Below are positions 27,815 through 36,544 of a stretch of DNA of 64,000 nucleotides, piece by piece (position 1 is the first letter of the stretch; every line of letters starts with the position of its first letter). The position numbers and the translations under genes were made by a program. The notes under the pieces were generated by a model. The model did no database searches, was not told the DNA's origin, and worked only from the letters and a program-made list of their open reading frames with translations. This DNA is from an uncultured Porphyromonadaceae bacterium (lineage in GTDB: Bacteria > Bacteroidota > Bacteroidia > Bacteroidales > Muribaculaceae), in NCBI GenBank assembly GCA_900544305.1, contig UQUV01000007.1, positions 1 through 64,000 on the forward strand. Reading direction: 5' to 3'.

Positions 27815-29203
27815 ATGAAATTGAATACATGTTATGCAGCTATGGTAATGGCAGTGATGACTGTTCCTGTCTTTACATCCTGTTCGGAAGAGCCTGGCAG
27901 TGAGAAACAACCGACTGAAGACGGAAGTCTGTCGAAATATGTGGTGGTGGCATCCTACGACGATGCCAATTATCTGTTGACAGCTGATACGCTCAGCATG
28001 GGAGAAATCTCAACGAAAAACAACGGTCAGACAACGGAAGCCGGTACAACGTGGGTGTTCTATGGCAAGGACTATCTTTACCGTCTTGTCTACAATCAGG
28101 GAAACTCCAGCGTGTCGTCGTCCTACATCATGAATGCGCAGGGCAAACTGCAACAGCGCGACTATACTTACGAAATCAAACGTTACACGTCGTACGGCAC
28201 CTATAAGGACTATATCATTACCGCTTCGACCGGCGATATGAACGCTTCGTATGCCGATGAAAACGGCTATTTGCCGCAGGGTTTCCTATTCTCCTATCTG
28301 GATGTGAAAAACGAAACGTTCACTACCAATACCCAGGATATTACTGCCGAAAACTATCTTGGAAACGGAGAGTATGTGACGCTTTCGGGTATTCTGGAAG
28401 CTAACAGCCGAATCTACACGGTTGCTGTACCAATGGGATTGAGCAAATATGGCGTAAAGGCCGAAGGCGGCAAATATGTGAAATATCCCGACCTTGTGAA
28501 GCAGGAATCCGGCGGACAGGGCAGCAGTTCGTATGAAAAAGGCGAATTGCAGTGGACACAATATCCCGATGAGTGCTGGGTGGCAATTTACAACGACGAG
28601 ACTTTCCAAAATCCCACGTTGCTGAAAACCGACAAAATCAGCTATGCCTGTGGCCGTTATAAGTCACGTTATTACCAGACAATCTGGGCGGCGGACAACG
28701 GTGATGTCTATGTGTTCTCACCGTCGTACGCGAAAGTGATGACCGACAAGCGTCAGCAAACTACGCTTCCTGCCGGAGTGGTGCGTATTAAAGCCGGTGA
28801 AATGCAGTTCGACGACAATTATTACTGCAATTTGGAAGAGCAGACCGACGGCAAGTCGTTCCTTGCCTGCTGGCCGATTGCCGACGACTATTTCCTGCTA
28901 CTTATGTACGACCGTCCGCTGACGGAAAGCGGTTACGTGGCAACCGAAATGGCGGTGTTCAAGGCTGAAGACAAGAAGTTGACCTATGTTCAGGGACTTC
29001 CTTCGTCGGATGTGGTTTCCGGATTCGGAAATACTCCGTATATCGATGACGCGGGCATTGCTCACGTTTGCATAACAACTACCGACGGAAAGCCGGCTAT
29101 CTATCAGATTGATCCGAAAACAGCCGTAGCTACCAAGGGACTTGTTGTGGATGCCGAGTCGGTCGTAGCAGTTGGAAAACTGGCGTATAAGGCTGAAAAT
29201 TAA
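27815..29203 (+). CDS. xusB: DUF4374 lipoprotein, XusB-like siderophore-binding protein
   Basis: 462 residues. The signal peptide ends in a lipobox (FTSC, Cys23) followed by SEEPGSE; acidic residues right after the Cys resemble the Bacteroidota export signal that sends lipoproteins to the cell surface. The mature part looks like a beta-propeller (repeated strands such as [14 protein letters not shown] and [11 protein letters not shown]) and matches DUF4374. In Bacteroides the equivalent XusB binds ferric enterobactin at the surface and works with its receptor. Located 17 bases after xusA and 23 bases before xusC. Family and synteny agree; ligand specificity here is inferred. Confidence 0.8.
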   Translation: MKLNTCYAAMVMAVMTVPVFTSCSEEPGSEKQPTEDGSLSKYVVVASYDDANYLLTADTLSMGEISTKNNGQTTEAGTTWVFYGKDYLYRLVYNQGNSSVSSSYIMNAQGKLQQRDYTYEIKRYTSYGTYKDYIITASTGDMNASYADENGYLPQGFLFSYLDVKNETFTTNTQDITAENYLGNGEYVTLSGILEANSRIYTVAVPMGLSKYGVKAEGGKYVKYPDLVKQESGGQGSSSYEKGELQWTQYPDECWVAIYNDETFQNPTLLKTDKISYACGRYKSRYYQTIWAADNGDVYVFSPSYAKVMTDKRQQTTLPAGVVRIKAGEMQFDDNYYCNLEEQTDGKSFLACWPIADDYFLLLMYDRPLTESGYVATEMAVFKAEDKKLTYVQGLPSSDVVSGFGNTPYIDDAGIAHVCITTTDGKPAIYQIDPKTAVATKGLVVDAESVVAVGKLAYKAEN

Positions 29204-29226
29204 ATCCGTTTGCAATTTAATGTCAG

Positions 29227-30354
29227 ATGAGAAAGGTTTTTCATAAACTTCATTTGTGGCTGTCCATTCCGTTGGGCGTATTCCTGTCGCTGATTTGCCT
29301 GACAGGAGCCATTCTGGTTTTCGAAACGGAAATAAAGGAATGTATGTCGCCGGAGCTGTATCGCGTGGAAGTGAAGGAGGGCGAAGTGAAACTTTCCCCT
29401 TTACAGCTCGCGGCGGCTGTGATGCGGCAGGTGCCCGATACGCTGGTCGTGTCCGGAATCCAGTATTATGCCGATGCCGAACGGGCTTGTATGGTGTCGT
29501 TCAAGAACGGCGGACGGCGACAGTTGAGTGTCAATCCGTATACAGGAGAGGTGAACGGATGGATGGGAAACAGCAAGTTCTTCCAAACGGTTAAGGGCCT
29601 TCACCGCTGGTTTCTTCATCAGCCGGAATCGAAGTCCGACAAGACGCTCGGCAGGCTGACGGTGGGCGTATCTACACTGCTGTTTGTCGTGATACTGGTG
29701 AGCGGACTTGTGATTTGGATGCCGCGGAAAATGAAAAATCTGAAACAGCGTCTGACGGTTAGTTTTACGAAAGGTTGGCGGCGATTCTGGTATGACAGCC
29801 ACGTTGCGTGGGGATTCTATGCCACACTGTTCTTGTTGCTCATGTCGCTCACCGGGCTTTACTGGTCGTTTGGCTGGTATCGTTCGTTGGCCACGAGCCT
29901 GTTTGTCGGCGAAGTCAAGAAAGAACAGACGGCGGCAGCCCCGGCTGCGGCGAAGCAGGGAAAGCGCAAGCCGTCGGCCGACTATCTTCAGGCGTGGGAC
30001 CGCGTGTATGAAGAGATTGCCCGCCGTTATCCGCAGTACACATGGATATCGTTGGAGCAGAAACAGGCATCTGTCAGCACCCGCAGTCTGTCGGCGACAC
30101 GCCGGGCTGATGTGCTGACGTTCGACAAGGCCACCGGTGCCGTGCTTGATGTGCAGCACTATGCCGACATTCCCGCTTCGAAAACACTGAAAGGAACATT
30201 CTATTCCCTGCACACCGGAAATTGGGGGGGACTGTGGACAAAAGTCCTCTATTTCCTTGCCGCGCTCATTGGTGCGGTATTGCCGTGGAGCGGTTATTAC
30301 CTGTGGTGGAAAAAGCGGAAAGCCAAGCAAAAACAAAAAAGAAAAGCCCTATAA
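29227..30354 (+). CDS. xusC: PepSY-associated membrane protein, XusC-like ferric reductase candidate
   Basis: 375 residues with four membrane segments: the first at about residues 12-33, two in the middle (LLFVVILVSGLVIWMP and FYATLFLLLMSLTGLYW) and a C-terminal one (VLYFLAALIGAVLPWSGYYLWW). Histidines at the membrane faces (HKLHLW, LHRWFLH, DSHVAWG, SLHTGNWGG) suit haem or metal coordination, as proposed for inner-membrane reductases of the PepSY_TM family. As the third gene of the xus-like operon it would reduce iron from imported siderophore. A perfect terminator hairpin follows immediately. Confidence 0.8.
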   Translation: MRKVFHKLHLWLSIPLGVFLSLICLTGAILVFETEIKECMSPELYRVEVKEGEVKLSPLQLAAAVMRQVPDTLVVSGIQYYADAERACMVSFKNGGRRQLSVNPYTGEVNGWMGNSKFFQTVKGLHRWFLHQPESKSDKTLGRLTVGVSTLLFVVILVSGLVIWMPRKMKNLKQRLTVSFTKGWRRFWYDSHVAWGFYATLFLLLMSLTGLYWSFGWYRSLATSLFVGEVKKEQTAAAPAAAKQGKRKPSADYLQAWDRVYEEIARRYPQYTWISLEQKQASVSTRSLSATRRADVLTFDKATGAVLDVQHYADIPASKTLKGTFYSLHTGNWGGLWTKVLYFLAALIGAVLPWSGYYLWWKKRKAKQKQKRKAL

Positions 30355-30359
30355 TCAAG

Positions 30360-30406
30360 AAATCCCAAACTTCCGAAAGCAGTCGCTTCGAAGTTTGGGA
30401 TTTTTT
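30360..30406. terminator. Terminator after the xus-like operon
   Basis: A 14 bp perfect stem (30360-30373 with 30390-30403) followed by a T run on the right. It also lies just after the stop of the convergent pmp3 gene and has an A/T-rich flank there, so it probably works for both. Confidence 0.85.
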
Positions 30407-30426
30407 ATGCTGTACAGAATACGTGG

Positions 30427-30579
30427 TCAGTTCTTGTTCAAGATAATCAATGCTGCAATGACTCCGGGAATCCAACCGAAGCAGGTCAGAATTAAAACGA
30501 TGAGGATAGATCCGCAACCGCGGTCTAATACGGCCAACGGCGGGAAGATGATGGATAGTATAACTCTGAATACCGACAT
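30427..30579 (-). CDS. Pmp3/YqaE family small membrane protein
   Basis: 50 residues from MSVFRVILSIIFPPLAV, two hydrophobic helices with the family pattern FPPLAV..RGCG and LTCFGWIPGVIAAL. Pmp3 proteolipids are linked to membrane potential and salt or cold stress. The open frame extends 13 codons upstream, but the family-length start is at 30579. A promoter lies at 30608-30638. Confidence 0.88.
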   Translation of the reverse strand: MSVFRVILSIIFPPLAVLDRGCGSILIVLILTCFGWIPGVIAALIILNKN

Positions 30580-30607
30580 GATGTTTTGTGTTTTTAGTTG
30601 TTCTCTG

Positions 30608-30638
30608 CGAAGATACAAAAATCCGGCGGTCTGACAAA
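30608..30638 (-). promoter_or_regulatory. Promoter of the pmp3-like gene
   Basis: On the minus strand, TTTG (complement of 30635-30638), 19 bp spacer, TATCTTCG (complement of 30608-30615; one mismatch in the -7 box). The expected start is about 20 bases ahead of the ATG. Confidence 0.6.
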
Positions 30639-30646
30639 AATGTTTA

Positions 30647-30704
30647 AAGGTTTACGGTTTACAGTTTACAGTTTACGGTTCATGGTTTCGGTTGATTGTT
30701 TGTA
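30647..30704. repeat. Heptamer array GTTTACA/GTTTACG, site 1
   Basis: Four clear heptamers (GTTTACG, GTTTACA, GTTTACA, GTTTACG) followed by decayed units, in the 228 bp between the pmp3 promoter and the outer-membrane protein gene. Related arrays occur near 34.2, 54.65 and 59.3-59.5 kb. Confidence 0.75.
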
Positions 30705-30807
30705 GAGAAAAATATGCTGATGTGTGTTGCAACTTTTGAAGTTGTTCGTTACGTCTAATAGAGGAACATCGGTAAGTGCGCACTTTCCGCCTAACTATAA
30801 GAACGTG

Positions 30808-32919
30808 ATGAAACAGATACTAATGGGCTTGGCTGCCCTTCAGATGAGTTTGTGTGTTTTTGCACAGACTTCGGAAAATACTGTGATTGCTGATACGCTT
30901 TCGCAAGGCGTTACGTTGGCGGAAGTGGAAATAAAAGGGTCGACAATGATTGACAAAAGCGACCGCAAACTGCTTATTCCAACGCAGGAACAGGCCGCGC
31001 TGTCGGCCAACGGAATGGATTTGCTCCGCAACATGCAGATTCCGCAGATTACTGTCGATTTGGCGAACGGCGAAATCAAGACGGTTGACAGCGGAACGCT
31101 GAGTGTGAGAATCAACGGGCGGGAAGCGACTGTCGACGACGTGAAGGCTCTTGACCCGGCAACGGTGAAACGCGTGGAATACCATGAAACGCCCTCCATG
31201 CGCTATGGCGAGGTGGATGCCGTAGTCGACTTTATTGTTGACAATCCTCAGCGGGGCGGCTATCTCGGGGCGGATGTCGTGCAGGGATTATGCGGCTTTG
31301 GAAATTATTTTACAACGGCGAAGTTCAACAAGGGGCGGCATCAGTTTGCCGTCACCGGCAGCTACAGCCTTCGTTCCGGCTTCAATATGTGGCGCGACAA
31401 TGAAGAGTATTTCATGATGGACGACGGCACGCGTATCGACCGTACGGAAAAGGGGGTACCGGTGGTTGGAGCCATGTCAAACGGAAATGCCAAGTTCAAC
31501 TACAGTTATTCGGAGCCTGACCGATTGATGTTGTATGCCGGGCTGTCGTTATGGGGGACACCTGCAACGGATAATAACTATCAGGGTATATTGACGGATT
31601 CGGAAACCGGCGAACAACTTTCAGTGATTGACCAAACAAAAAAAGAACAGTTGCTACCGTCGTTCAACTTCTACGGCCAATATGATTTTGATTCGAGCCA
31701 GTCGGTGATGCTGGATATTGTTGCCACCGGAGCATATCAGCATTCCGAGCGCACCTATCGCACGGGAGAAGTTTCGACCCGTGCCGACCTCGTCAACTAT
31801 CTGACAACCATTGACAGCCGAAACTATTCCCTGATTGTGAACGGCAACTACGAAAAACGTTGGGCTGTCGGCAGATTAACCGGCGGTGTGCGCTATCAGC
31901 AGGCATGGGGCGAGAACAAGTATCTGGAAAGTTCGGCGTTGGAACGTAGTCGTGAAATGAAAAGCCTTTATTATGCCGAGTGGTGGCAGCCGCTTGGTGA
32001 CCATTTTGACTATACACTGGGTGTGTCGGGAAAGCAGCGGATTTACCGTCTGGAAGGTGCGGACGACACGCATACGTTCGACCTGATTGCCTCGTTGAAA
32101 ATGCGGTGGAAGATAAATGCGGGCAACACCCTGCGGCTGAATTTGTCGACTTCGACAAACACTCCCTCCGCAACTGACCTCAGTAGTGTGGAGCAGCGTA
32201 TCGACGAGTATCAGGTTTTTCGCGGAAATCCGCAGTTGAAACCTTACCGTAATTTTAAAGGTCTTTTGTCCTACGAACTGCGCAGGGGCATTTTCTATGG
32301 AAAACTGTGGGCGAGCTACGACTATAACCGTAATCCGATTATGTCCGACAAGTATTGGGTGGAGGAAAGTGGTGAACGCTTTCTGCTGAACACGGTCAAC
32401 AATCAGGTGAGCATGCAGACGGCCAACACTGCGGTTACCGTGAAACTCGATGTTGTCCCTTCGTGGTTTTCCGTATCGGGCACGTTCGGCTGGAACTTTC
32501 AGCGTTCGGAGGGCCATCGCTATCTGCACCGTTTCAACAGTCCGATTGCCAGTTGGTCCGCCATGCTGACACATTGGAATTTCGTACTGTCCTACGAGGG
32601 GGAAATCAATCGGAAATCACTGTGGGGCGAAACGGTTTCGGGAAGGGAAAACTATCAGGTTGTGCTGCTGAACTACCGATACAAGGACTGGCAGTTTGGA
32701 ATCGGCATGTTCAATCCGTTTATGAAAAACTATAATGTGCCGTCGGAAGACTTGAACCGCTATGCCGGATATTCGCGGAAAATGCACGTCGACATGACGG
32801 AGAGTCTGGCCATTGTGCGCATCGCCTACAGCTTGCCGTGGGGACATCAGGCAAAGGAACAGAAAAAGCGGCTGAACAACAGTTACGACGGCGATGCGGT
32901 GAATGCCGTGGGAAAATAG
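30808..32919 (+). CDS. TonB-receptor-like outer-membrane beta-barrel protein
   Basis: 703 residues from the ATG at 30808, which directly precedes a signal peptide (QILMGLAALQMSLCVFAQ); the open frame upstream to 30724 covers no signal. A plug-like segment (GMDLLRNMQIPQITVD, SVRINGREATVDDVKALDPATVKRVEYHETP) is followed by a long beta-barrel (repeated Y-x-L-x-G patterns) of the outer-membrane barrel type found in many Bacteroidota TonB-dependent transporter relatives. No SusD or lipoprotein partner is adjacent, so cargo is unknown. The convergent FucP gene ends two bases after its stop. Confidence 0.75.
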   Translation: MKQILMGLAALQMSLCVFAQTSENTVIADTLSQGVTLAEVEIKGSTMIDKSDRKLLIPTQEQAALSANGMDLLRNMQIPQITVDLANGEIKTVDSGTLSVRINGREATVDDVKALDPATVKRVEYHETPSMRYGEVDAVVDFIVDNPQRGGYLGADVVQGLCGFGNYFTTAKFNKGRHQFAVTGSYSLRSGFNMWRDNEEYFMMDDGTRIDRTEKGVPVVGAMSNGNAKFNYSYSEPDRLMLYAGLSLWGTPATDNNYQGILTDSETGEQLSVIDQTKKEQLLPSFNFYGQYDFDSSQSVMLDIVATGAYQHSERTYRTGEVSTRADLVNYLTTIDSRNYSLIVNGNYEKRWAVGRLTGGVRYQQAWGENKYLESSALERSREMKSLYYAEWWQPLGDHFDYTLGVSGKQRIYRLEGADDTHTFDLIASLKMRWKINAGNTLRLNLSTSTNTPSATDLSSVEQRIDEYQVFRGNPQLKPYRNFKGLLSYELRRGIFYGKLWASYDYNRNPIMSDKYWVEESGERFLLNTVNNQVSMQTANTAVTVKLDVVPSWFSVSGTFGWNFQRSEGHRYLHRFNSPIASWSAMLTHWNFVLSYEGEINRKSLWGETVSGRENYQVVLLNYRYKDWQFGIGMFNPFMKNYNVPSEDLNRYAGYSRKMHVDMTESLAIVRIAYSLPWGHQAKEQKKRLNNSYDGDAVNAVGK

Positions 32920-32921
32920 TC

Positions 32922-34127
32922 TTACTGGCGGTAAAGACGGACAACGTAGGTGGCGTAGAGCCATACGACAACGAATCCGAACAACGGCACGACAAACGAC
33001 AGCGACATAGTGGAAGCGTCGGCTACGTAGCCCATCATCAGCGGGCCGACAGCACCGCCGATAGGCGACATCATCAGGAACGACGAAGCGCGTTTGGTCT
33101 TTGCTCCCAATCCGCGCAGCGCGATGGCAAAAATGGTCGGGAACATGATGGCTTCAAACAGATAACCGGCAATCAGTGCGGCTACGGAAACATGGCCGAG
33201 ATTCATTACTACGAGGGTAGTGGTGATGACGGTCATCGTGGCACAAACGAACAGCACTTTTTCCGCACGTACGCGGCTCATTACCCAACTGCCAATCAGT
33301 CGGCCGCACATGAAGAGTCCCAGTCCGCCGAACGACAGCAGCGTGGTGGCGGTATGCACGTCCATCCATCCGTCGTCCACTACATAGTTGATGAAAAAGC
33401 TGTTGATGGATATTTCCGAGATTTCATAGCAGAACAGGGCAAAAACGCCGAACGTGAAAGGGAAGTACTTGGCAAGATTGGTCACCTGACGGGTGCGCAC
33501 GTTGCCTTCGCTGTCAGTGGTGTCGTAGCTCATTTCGGGCAGTTTGACACGGGTGAAGATGAACGCAACGGCAAGCACTACAATGCCTGTATACATATAG
33601 GGAGCTGCCACGCTCGCATTTTCGCGGAAGAGGAACAGTCCGCCAACGATCGGCGCACAGATGCAGCCCAGTCCGTTGAACGACTGCGCCAGGTTCAGAC
33701 GGCTCGCCGCCGTCGACTTGTCGCCCAGTTCCGTTAGGTAGGGATTGGCTGCCGTTTCCAGGAAAGTGAGGCCGCAGCCGATGACAAACAGGGAGAACAG
33801 GAAGAATTCGAACGACATGATCCACTCGCCGGGAATGAACAGCAGCGAACCGATGCCGTAGAGAATTAGTCCGAAAATCACGCCGCTACGGTATCCCCAA
33901 CGGTTGATGTAGAGTCCTGCCGGAATAGCCATCGTGAAATAGCCCGTGTAGAGCATTACCTGAACGAGGGCGGAATGGGTTTTTGTCATGACCAGCGCAT
34001 CCTGGAAATGCTTGTTGAGCACATCGAGGATTGCATGGGCAAATCCCCACATAAAACACAATGACGTAATCAGAATAAACGTCATCAGATATTTCTTGTC
34101 GACTAACGCCGCTTTTTTAGTAGTCAT
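32922..34127 (-). CDS. FucP-family sugar:H+ symporter (MFS)
   Basis: 401 residues, twelve membrane helices. Family hallmarks: SLCFMWGFAHAILDVLNKHFQ in helix 1, VQVMLYTGYFTMAIPAG, and FLETAANPYLTELGD after helix 4, as in L-fucose and glucose/galactose permeases. The sugar cannot be chosen between fucose, glucose, galactose and N-acetylglucosamine from motifs alone; no catabolic genes are adjacent. A -7 box (TACTTTTG, complement of 34153-34160) lies 26 bases upstream without a matching -33. Confidence 0.85.
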   Translation of the reverse strand: MTTKKAALVDKKYLMTFILITSLCFMWGFAHAILDVLNKHFQDALVMTKTHSALVQVMLYTGYFTMAIPAGLYINRWGYRSGVIFGLILYGIGSLLFIPGEWIMSFEFFLFSLFVIGCGLTFLETAANPYLTELGDKSTAASRLNLAQSFNGLGCICAPIVGGLFLFRENASVAAPYMYTGIVVLAVAFIFTRVKLPEMSYDTTDSEGNVRTRQVTNLAKYFPFTFGVFALFCYEISEISINSFFINYVVDDGWMDVHTATTLLSFGGLGLFMCGRLIGSWVMSRVRAEKVLFVCATMTVITTTLVVMNLGHVSVAALIAGYLFEAIMFPTIFAIALRGLGAKTKRASSFLMMSPIGGAVGPLMMGYVADASTMSLSFVVPLFGFVVVWLYATYVVRLYRQ

Positions 34128-34188
34128 AGTTGGAACTTTTATAAAACTACGGCAAAAGTACTAAATTTTTGTGAAGATTGGGATTCTT

Positions 34189-34282
34189 GGGTTATAGGTT
34201 ATGGATTAGCGGTTAGAGAAATGCCGTAAACCGTAAACAGTAAACTCTCTAACCTCTAACCTCTAACCCATAACCCCTAATC
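34189..34282. repeat. Heptamer array with inverted flanks, site 2
   Basis: Left flank GGGTTATAGGTTATGG, centre GTAAACC/GTAAACA units, right flank of CTAACCT/CTAACCC units. The flanks are inverted copies, so the element is palindromic overall. It supplies the last codons and stop of the MATE gene at 34263. Confidence 0.8.
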
Positions 34283-35600
34283 TATTTTTCCGGTAAAAGT
34301 AGTAGCCGATGAGGTCGGCGAGTATCCAGCCGATGGGTACGGACCACCAGATGCCGGTCACACCGAAGGCGGGGAGGGCGGAGAGGGCGTAGGCGAGGGC
34401 TACACGCGAGCCGAGCGAAACGACGGTAAGCACCACGGAGATACCGGGCATTTTCACGGCACGGAAATAGCCGTAGAGCAGAAACAGAATGCCGATACCG
34501 AAATAGAACGAGCCCTCGATGCGCAGATAGTCGGCTCCGATGGCTATGATTTCCGTTTCCCGGGCATCGACAAATACGCGCATCAGCGGTTCGGCAAAAA
34601 CGAAGATGACTGCCGACACGGTAAGGCAGAACAGCACGGTGATGCGCAGGGCAGTACGTATGCCCCGGCGTATGCGGTCAGTGTTGGAGGCCCCGAAATT
34701 CTGGGCGATGAACGTGGAAAAGGCGTTGCCGAAATCCTGTGCGGGCATATAGGCGAGGGTGTCGATTTTCACGGCCGCCGCAAAGGCCGCCATGACGGCA
34801 GTCCCGAAACTGTTGACCAGTCCCTGCACCATCAGTATGCCGAAATTCATCACCGACTGTTGCAGGCAGGTGAGTGAGGAGAAGGCGGTGATTTCGCGCA
34901 CGGTGGCACGGTCGAAACGGCAGTCGCTACGGCGGGGAAGCAGTTGTCGGCGCGAGTGTAGGGCATAGACGGTGATGCTGACGGCTGAAACCGCCTGTGC
35001 GATAACCGTTGCCCAGGCTGCTCCGGCGATGCCGTAATCGAAGTGGCAGATGAAAAGTATGTCGAGCGCAATGTTGAGGACAACGGACACCGCCAGTGCC
35101 CAAAGCGGGGTGACCGAATCGCCCACGGCACGCAGCAGCGATGCCGCAAAGTTGTAGAGAAACGTGAATCCCAGTCCGAAGAACACAATCCACAGATATT
35201 CGCGCATCGGGGCATAGACTTCCTCCGGCACTTGGAGAAGCCGCATCAGCGGGTCGATGAAAAGGAAAACGGCCACATTGAGCACGGCGGTAACTCCGGC
35301 GATGAGCATGAATGCCACGAAGATGTTGCGGCGGAGCTTTTTCGTGTTGCCGCTACCGAAATGGATGGAAAACAGCGCACTGCTTCCCAGACACAGCCCG
35401 AACTGGACGGAATTGAGAAACACCATCAACGCATAGGCCGCTCCAACGGCAGCCAGCGCACCGGCACCGATGAAGCGGCCTACGATAAACGTGTCCGCCA
35501 AGTTGTAGCATTGCTGCAACAGGTCGCCGAGCATCAGCGGAAAAGCGAAGCTCAGCATCCCTTTGGCTATGTTTCCGGTAAGCAGATTGCTTTGCGACAT
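34263..35600 (-). CDS. MATE family efflux transporter
   Basis: 445 residues, twelve membrane helices in two homologous halves. MATE signatures: FAFPLMLGDLLQQCYNLADTFIVGRFIG at the N-terminus and the corresponding SVMNFGILMVQGLVNSFG at the start of the second half. It exports cationic drugs or metabolites with Na+ or H+. Last gene of a leftward five-gene operon, ten bases after the ECF-S-like gene. Its extreme C-terminus (NRLGVMG) is encoded by a heptamer repeat array, so the tail is repeat-derived. Confidence 0.88.
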   Translation of the reverse strand: MSQSNLLTGNIAKGMLSFAFPLMLGDLLQQCYNLADTFIVGRFIGAGALAAVGAAYALMVFLNSVQFGLCLGSSALFSIHFGSGNTKKLRRNIFVAFMLIAGVTAVLNVAVFLFIDPLMRLLQVPEEVYAPMREYLWIVFFGLGFTFLYNFAASLLRAVGDSVTPLWALAVSVVLNIALDILFICHFDYGIAGAAWATVIAQAVSAVSITVYALHSRRQLLPRRSDCRFDRATVREITAFSSLTCLQQSVMNFGILMVQGLVNSFGTAVMAAFAAAVKIDTLAYMPAQDFGNAFSTFIAQNFGASNTDRIRRGIRTALRITVLFCLTVSAVIFVFAEPLMRVFVDARETEIIAIGADYLRIEGSFYFGIGILFLLYGYFRAVKMPGISVVLTVVSLGSRVALAYALSALPAFGVTGIWWSVPIGWILADLIGYYFYRKNRLGVMG

Positions 35601-35610
35601 TTCAGCCTGC

Positions 35611-36123
35611 CTATTTTTTCAACAGATATTTAAGGAACATCCATCCGCCAACGATTTGGAACAGGATGCCCGGCAGTCCCAGACGGAAATCCTGAAGGGC
35701 TGCCTGAAGGCTTCCGGTCATTGCCCATTCGGCAAGACCGCCCACTACCTGATAAGCCATGACTACAGCCGCCAACAGCAGTAGGCTCACGCGGCGGGTG
35801 TAGTGTGCCGTCAGCGAAGCGGCTGCGGCAAGCAACAGGGATTTTGTCAGAATAATCGGGAGCATTTCAGCCGCCGGCATTCCGAAGAGCAGAGAGTTGA
35901 CTGTCGGCGACAGCACGGCTGTCAGCACGCCCGCCTGCCAACCGTACTTGTAGGCGGCAATCAGCGTGAAGAAATAGATGGGCAGCCAGATGAGTCCTCC
36001 TTGCGGAATGAGGTGGCAGAGTTGCGGCAGGACGATGTTGCCTGCCACGAACAGGGCGACTGCGACATAGGTGCGCAGTTCGCGATAGCTGAACGTATAG
36101 AGTTTTACGCTTGCAGTTTGCAT
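35611..36123 (-). CDS. ECF transporter S component-like membrane protein
   Basis: 170 residues, five to six membrane helices. The pattern (IPQGGLIWLPIYFFTLIAAYKYGWQAGVLTAVLSPTVNSLLFGMP) resembles substrate-binding S subunits of energy-coupling factor importers. ECF modules for other vitamins act with a shared ATPase/T subunit, none of which is in the window. It starts four bases after the DUF1893 stop and ends ten bases before the MATE start. The ligand is unknown, and assignment to the S family is by topology and partial motif. Confidence 0.65.
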   Translation of the reverse strand: MQTASVKLYTFSYRELRTYVAVALFVAGNIVLPQLCHLIPQGGLIWLPIYFFTLIAAYKYGWQAGVLTAVLSPTVNSLLFGMPAAEMLPIILTKSLLLAAAASLTAHYTRRVSLLLLAAVVMAYQVVGGLAEWAMTGSLQAALQDFRLGLPGILFQIVGGWMFLKYLLKK

Positions 36124-36127
36124 GGGT

Positions 36128-36544
36128 TTATTTGTTTTTAAGTGATTCTACAAATTTGTCGATAAGCGGCAGGCATTCTTCCGCCGTGCGGCAATCGGAG
36201 CAGAGCTTTTCCACCGGACAGATGCCGTCGCCCTTGCGGTTGATGATGTGCGGTACCAGTAGGCCGTAGGTCGTTTCCACCGCATTGTCGCGCAGCAGTT
36301 CCAGCGCCGGTTCGCTGACAGTTTGTGCGTGTACCCGACGCACACCGCCTGCAATCATCAGTGCCGCCGCTCCTTTGCCCACCACCTTGTCGGCGAGCAT
36401 GGCACCGTCGAGCAGGTGTTCGGGCGCATGGTAGAGCGCATGAAGGTCGGCCACGCCCCGTTGTGTGAACGTGTATCGCTGTCCATCTTTTTCCAGCACC
36501 AGCGAACAGTTGCCTTCCGTCAGTATCCGTATCAGTTCTTCCAT
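36128..36544 (-). CDS. DUF1893 protein
   Basis: 138 residues. The DUF1893 core is recognisable: CSLVLEKDG, GVADLHALYH, GAMLADKVVGKGAAALMIAGGV, then a Cys-containing C-terminus (ICPVEKLCSDCRTAEECLPLI). The fold is related to cytidine deaminases; activity is not established. Its start codon shares a base with the stop of the upstream aldo/keto reductase. Four Cys in the last 35 residues could bind a metal or cluster, which would suit its redox neighbours. That is inference. Confidence 0.8.
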   Translation of the reverse strand: MEELIRILTEGNCSLVLEKDGQRYTFTQRGVADLHALYHAPEHLLDGAMLADKVVGKGAAALMIAGGVRRVHAQTVSEPALELLRDNAVETTYGLLVPHIINRKGDGICPVEKLCSDCRTAEECLPLIDKFVESLKNK

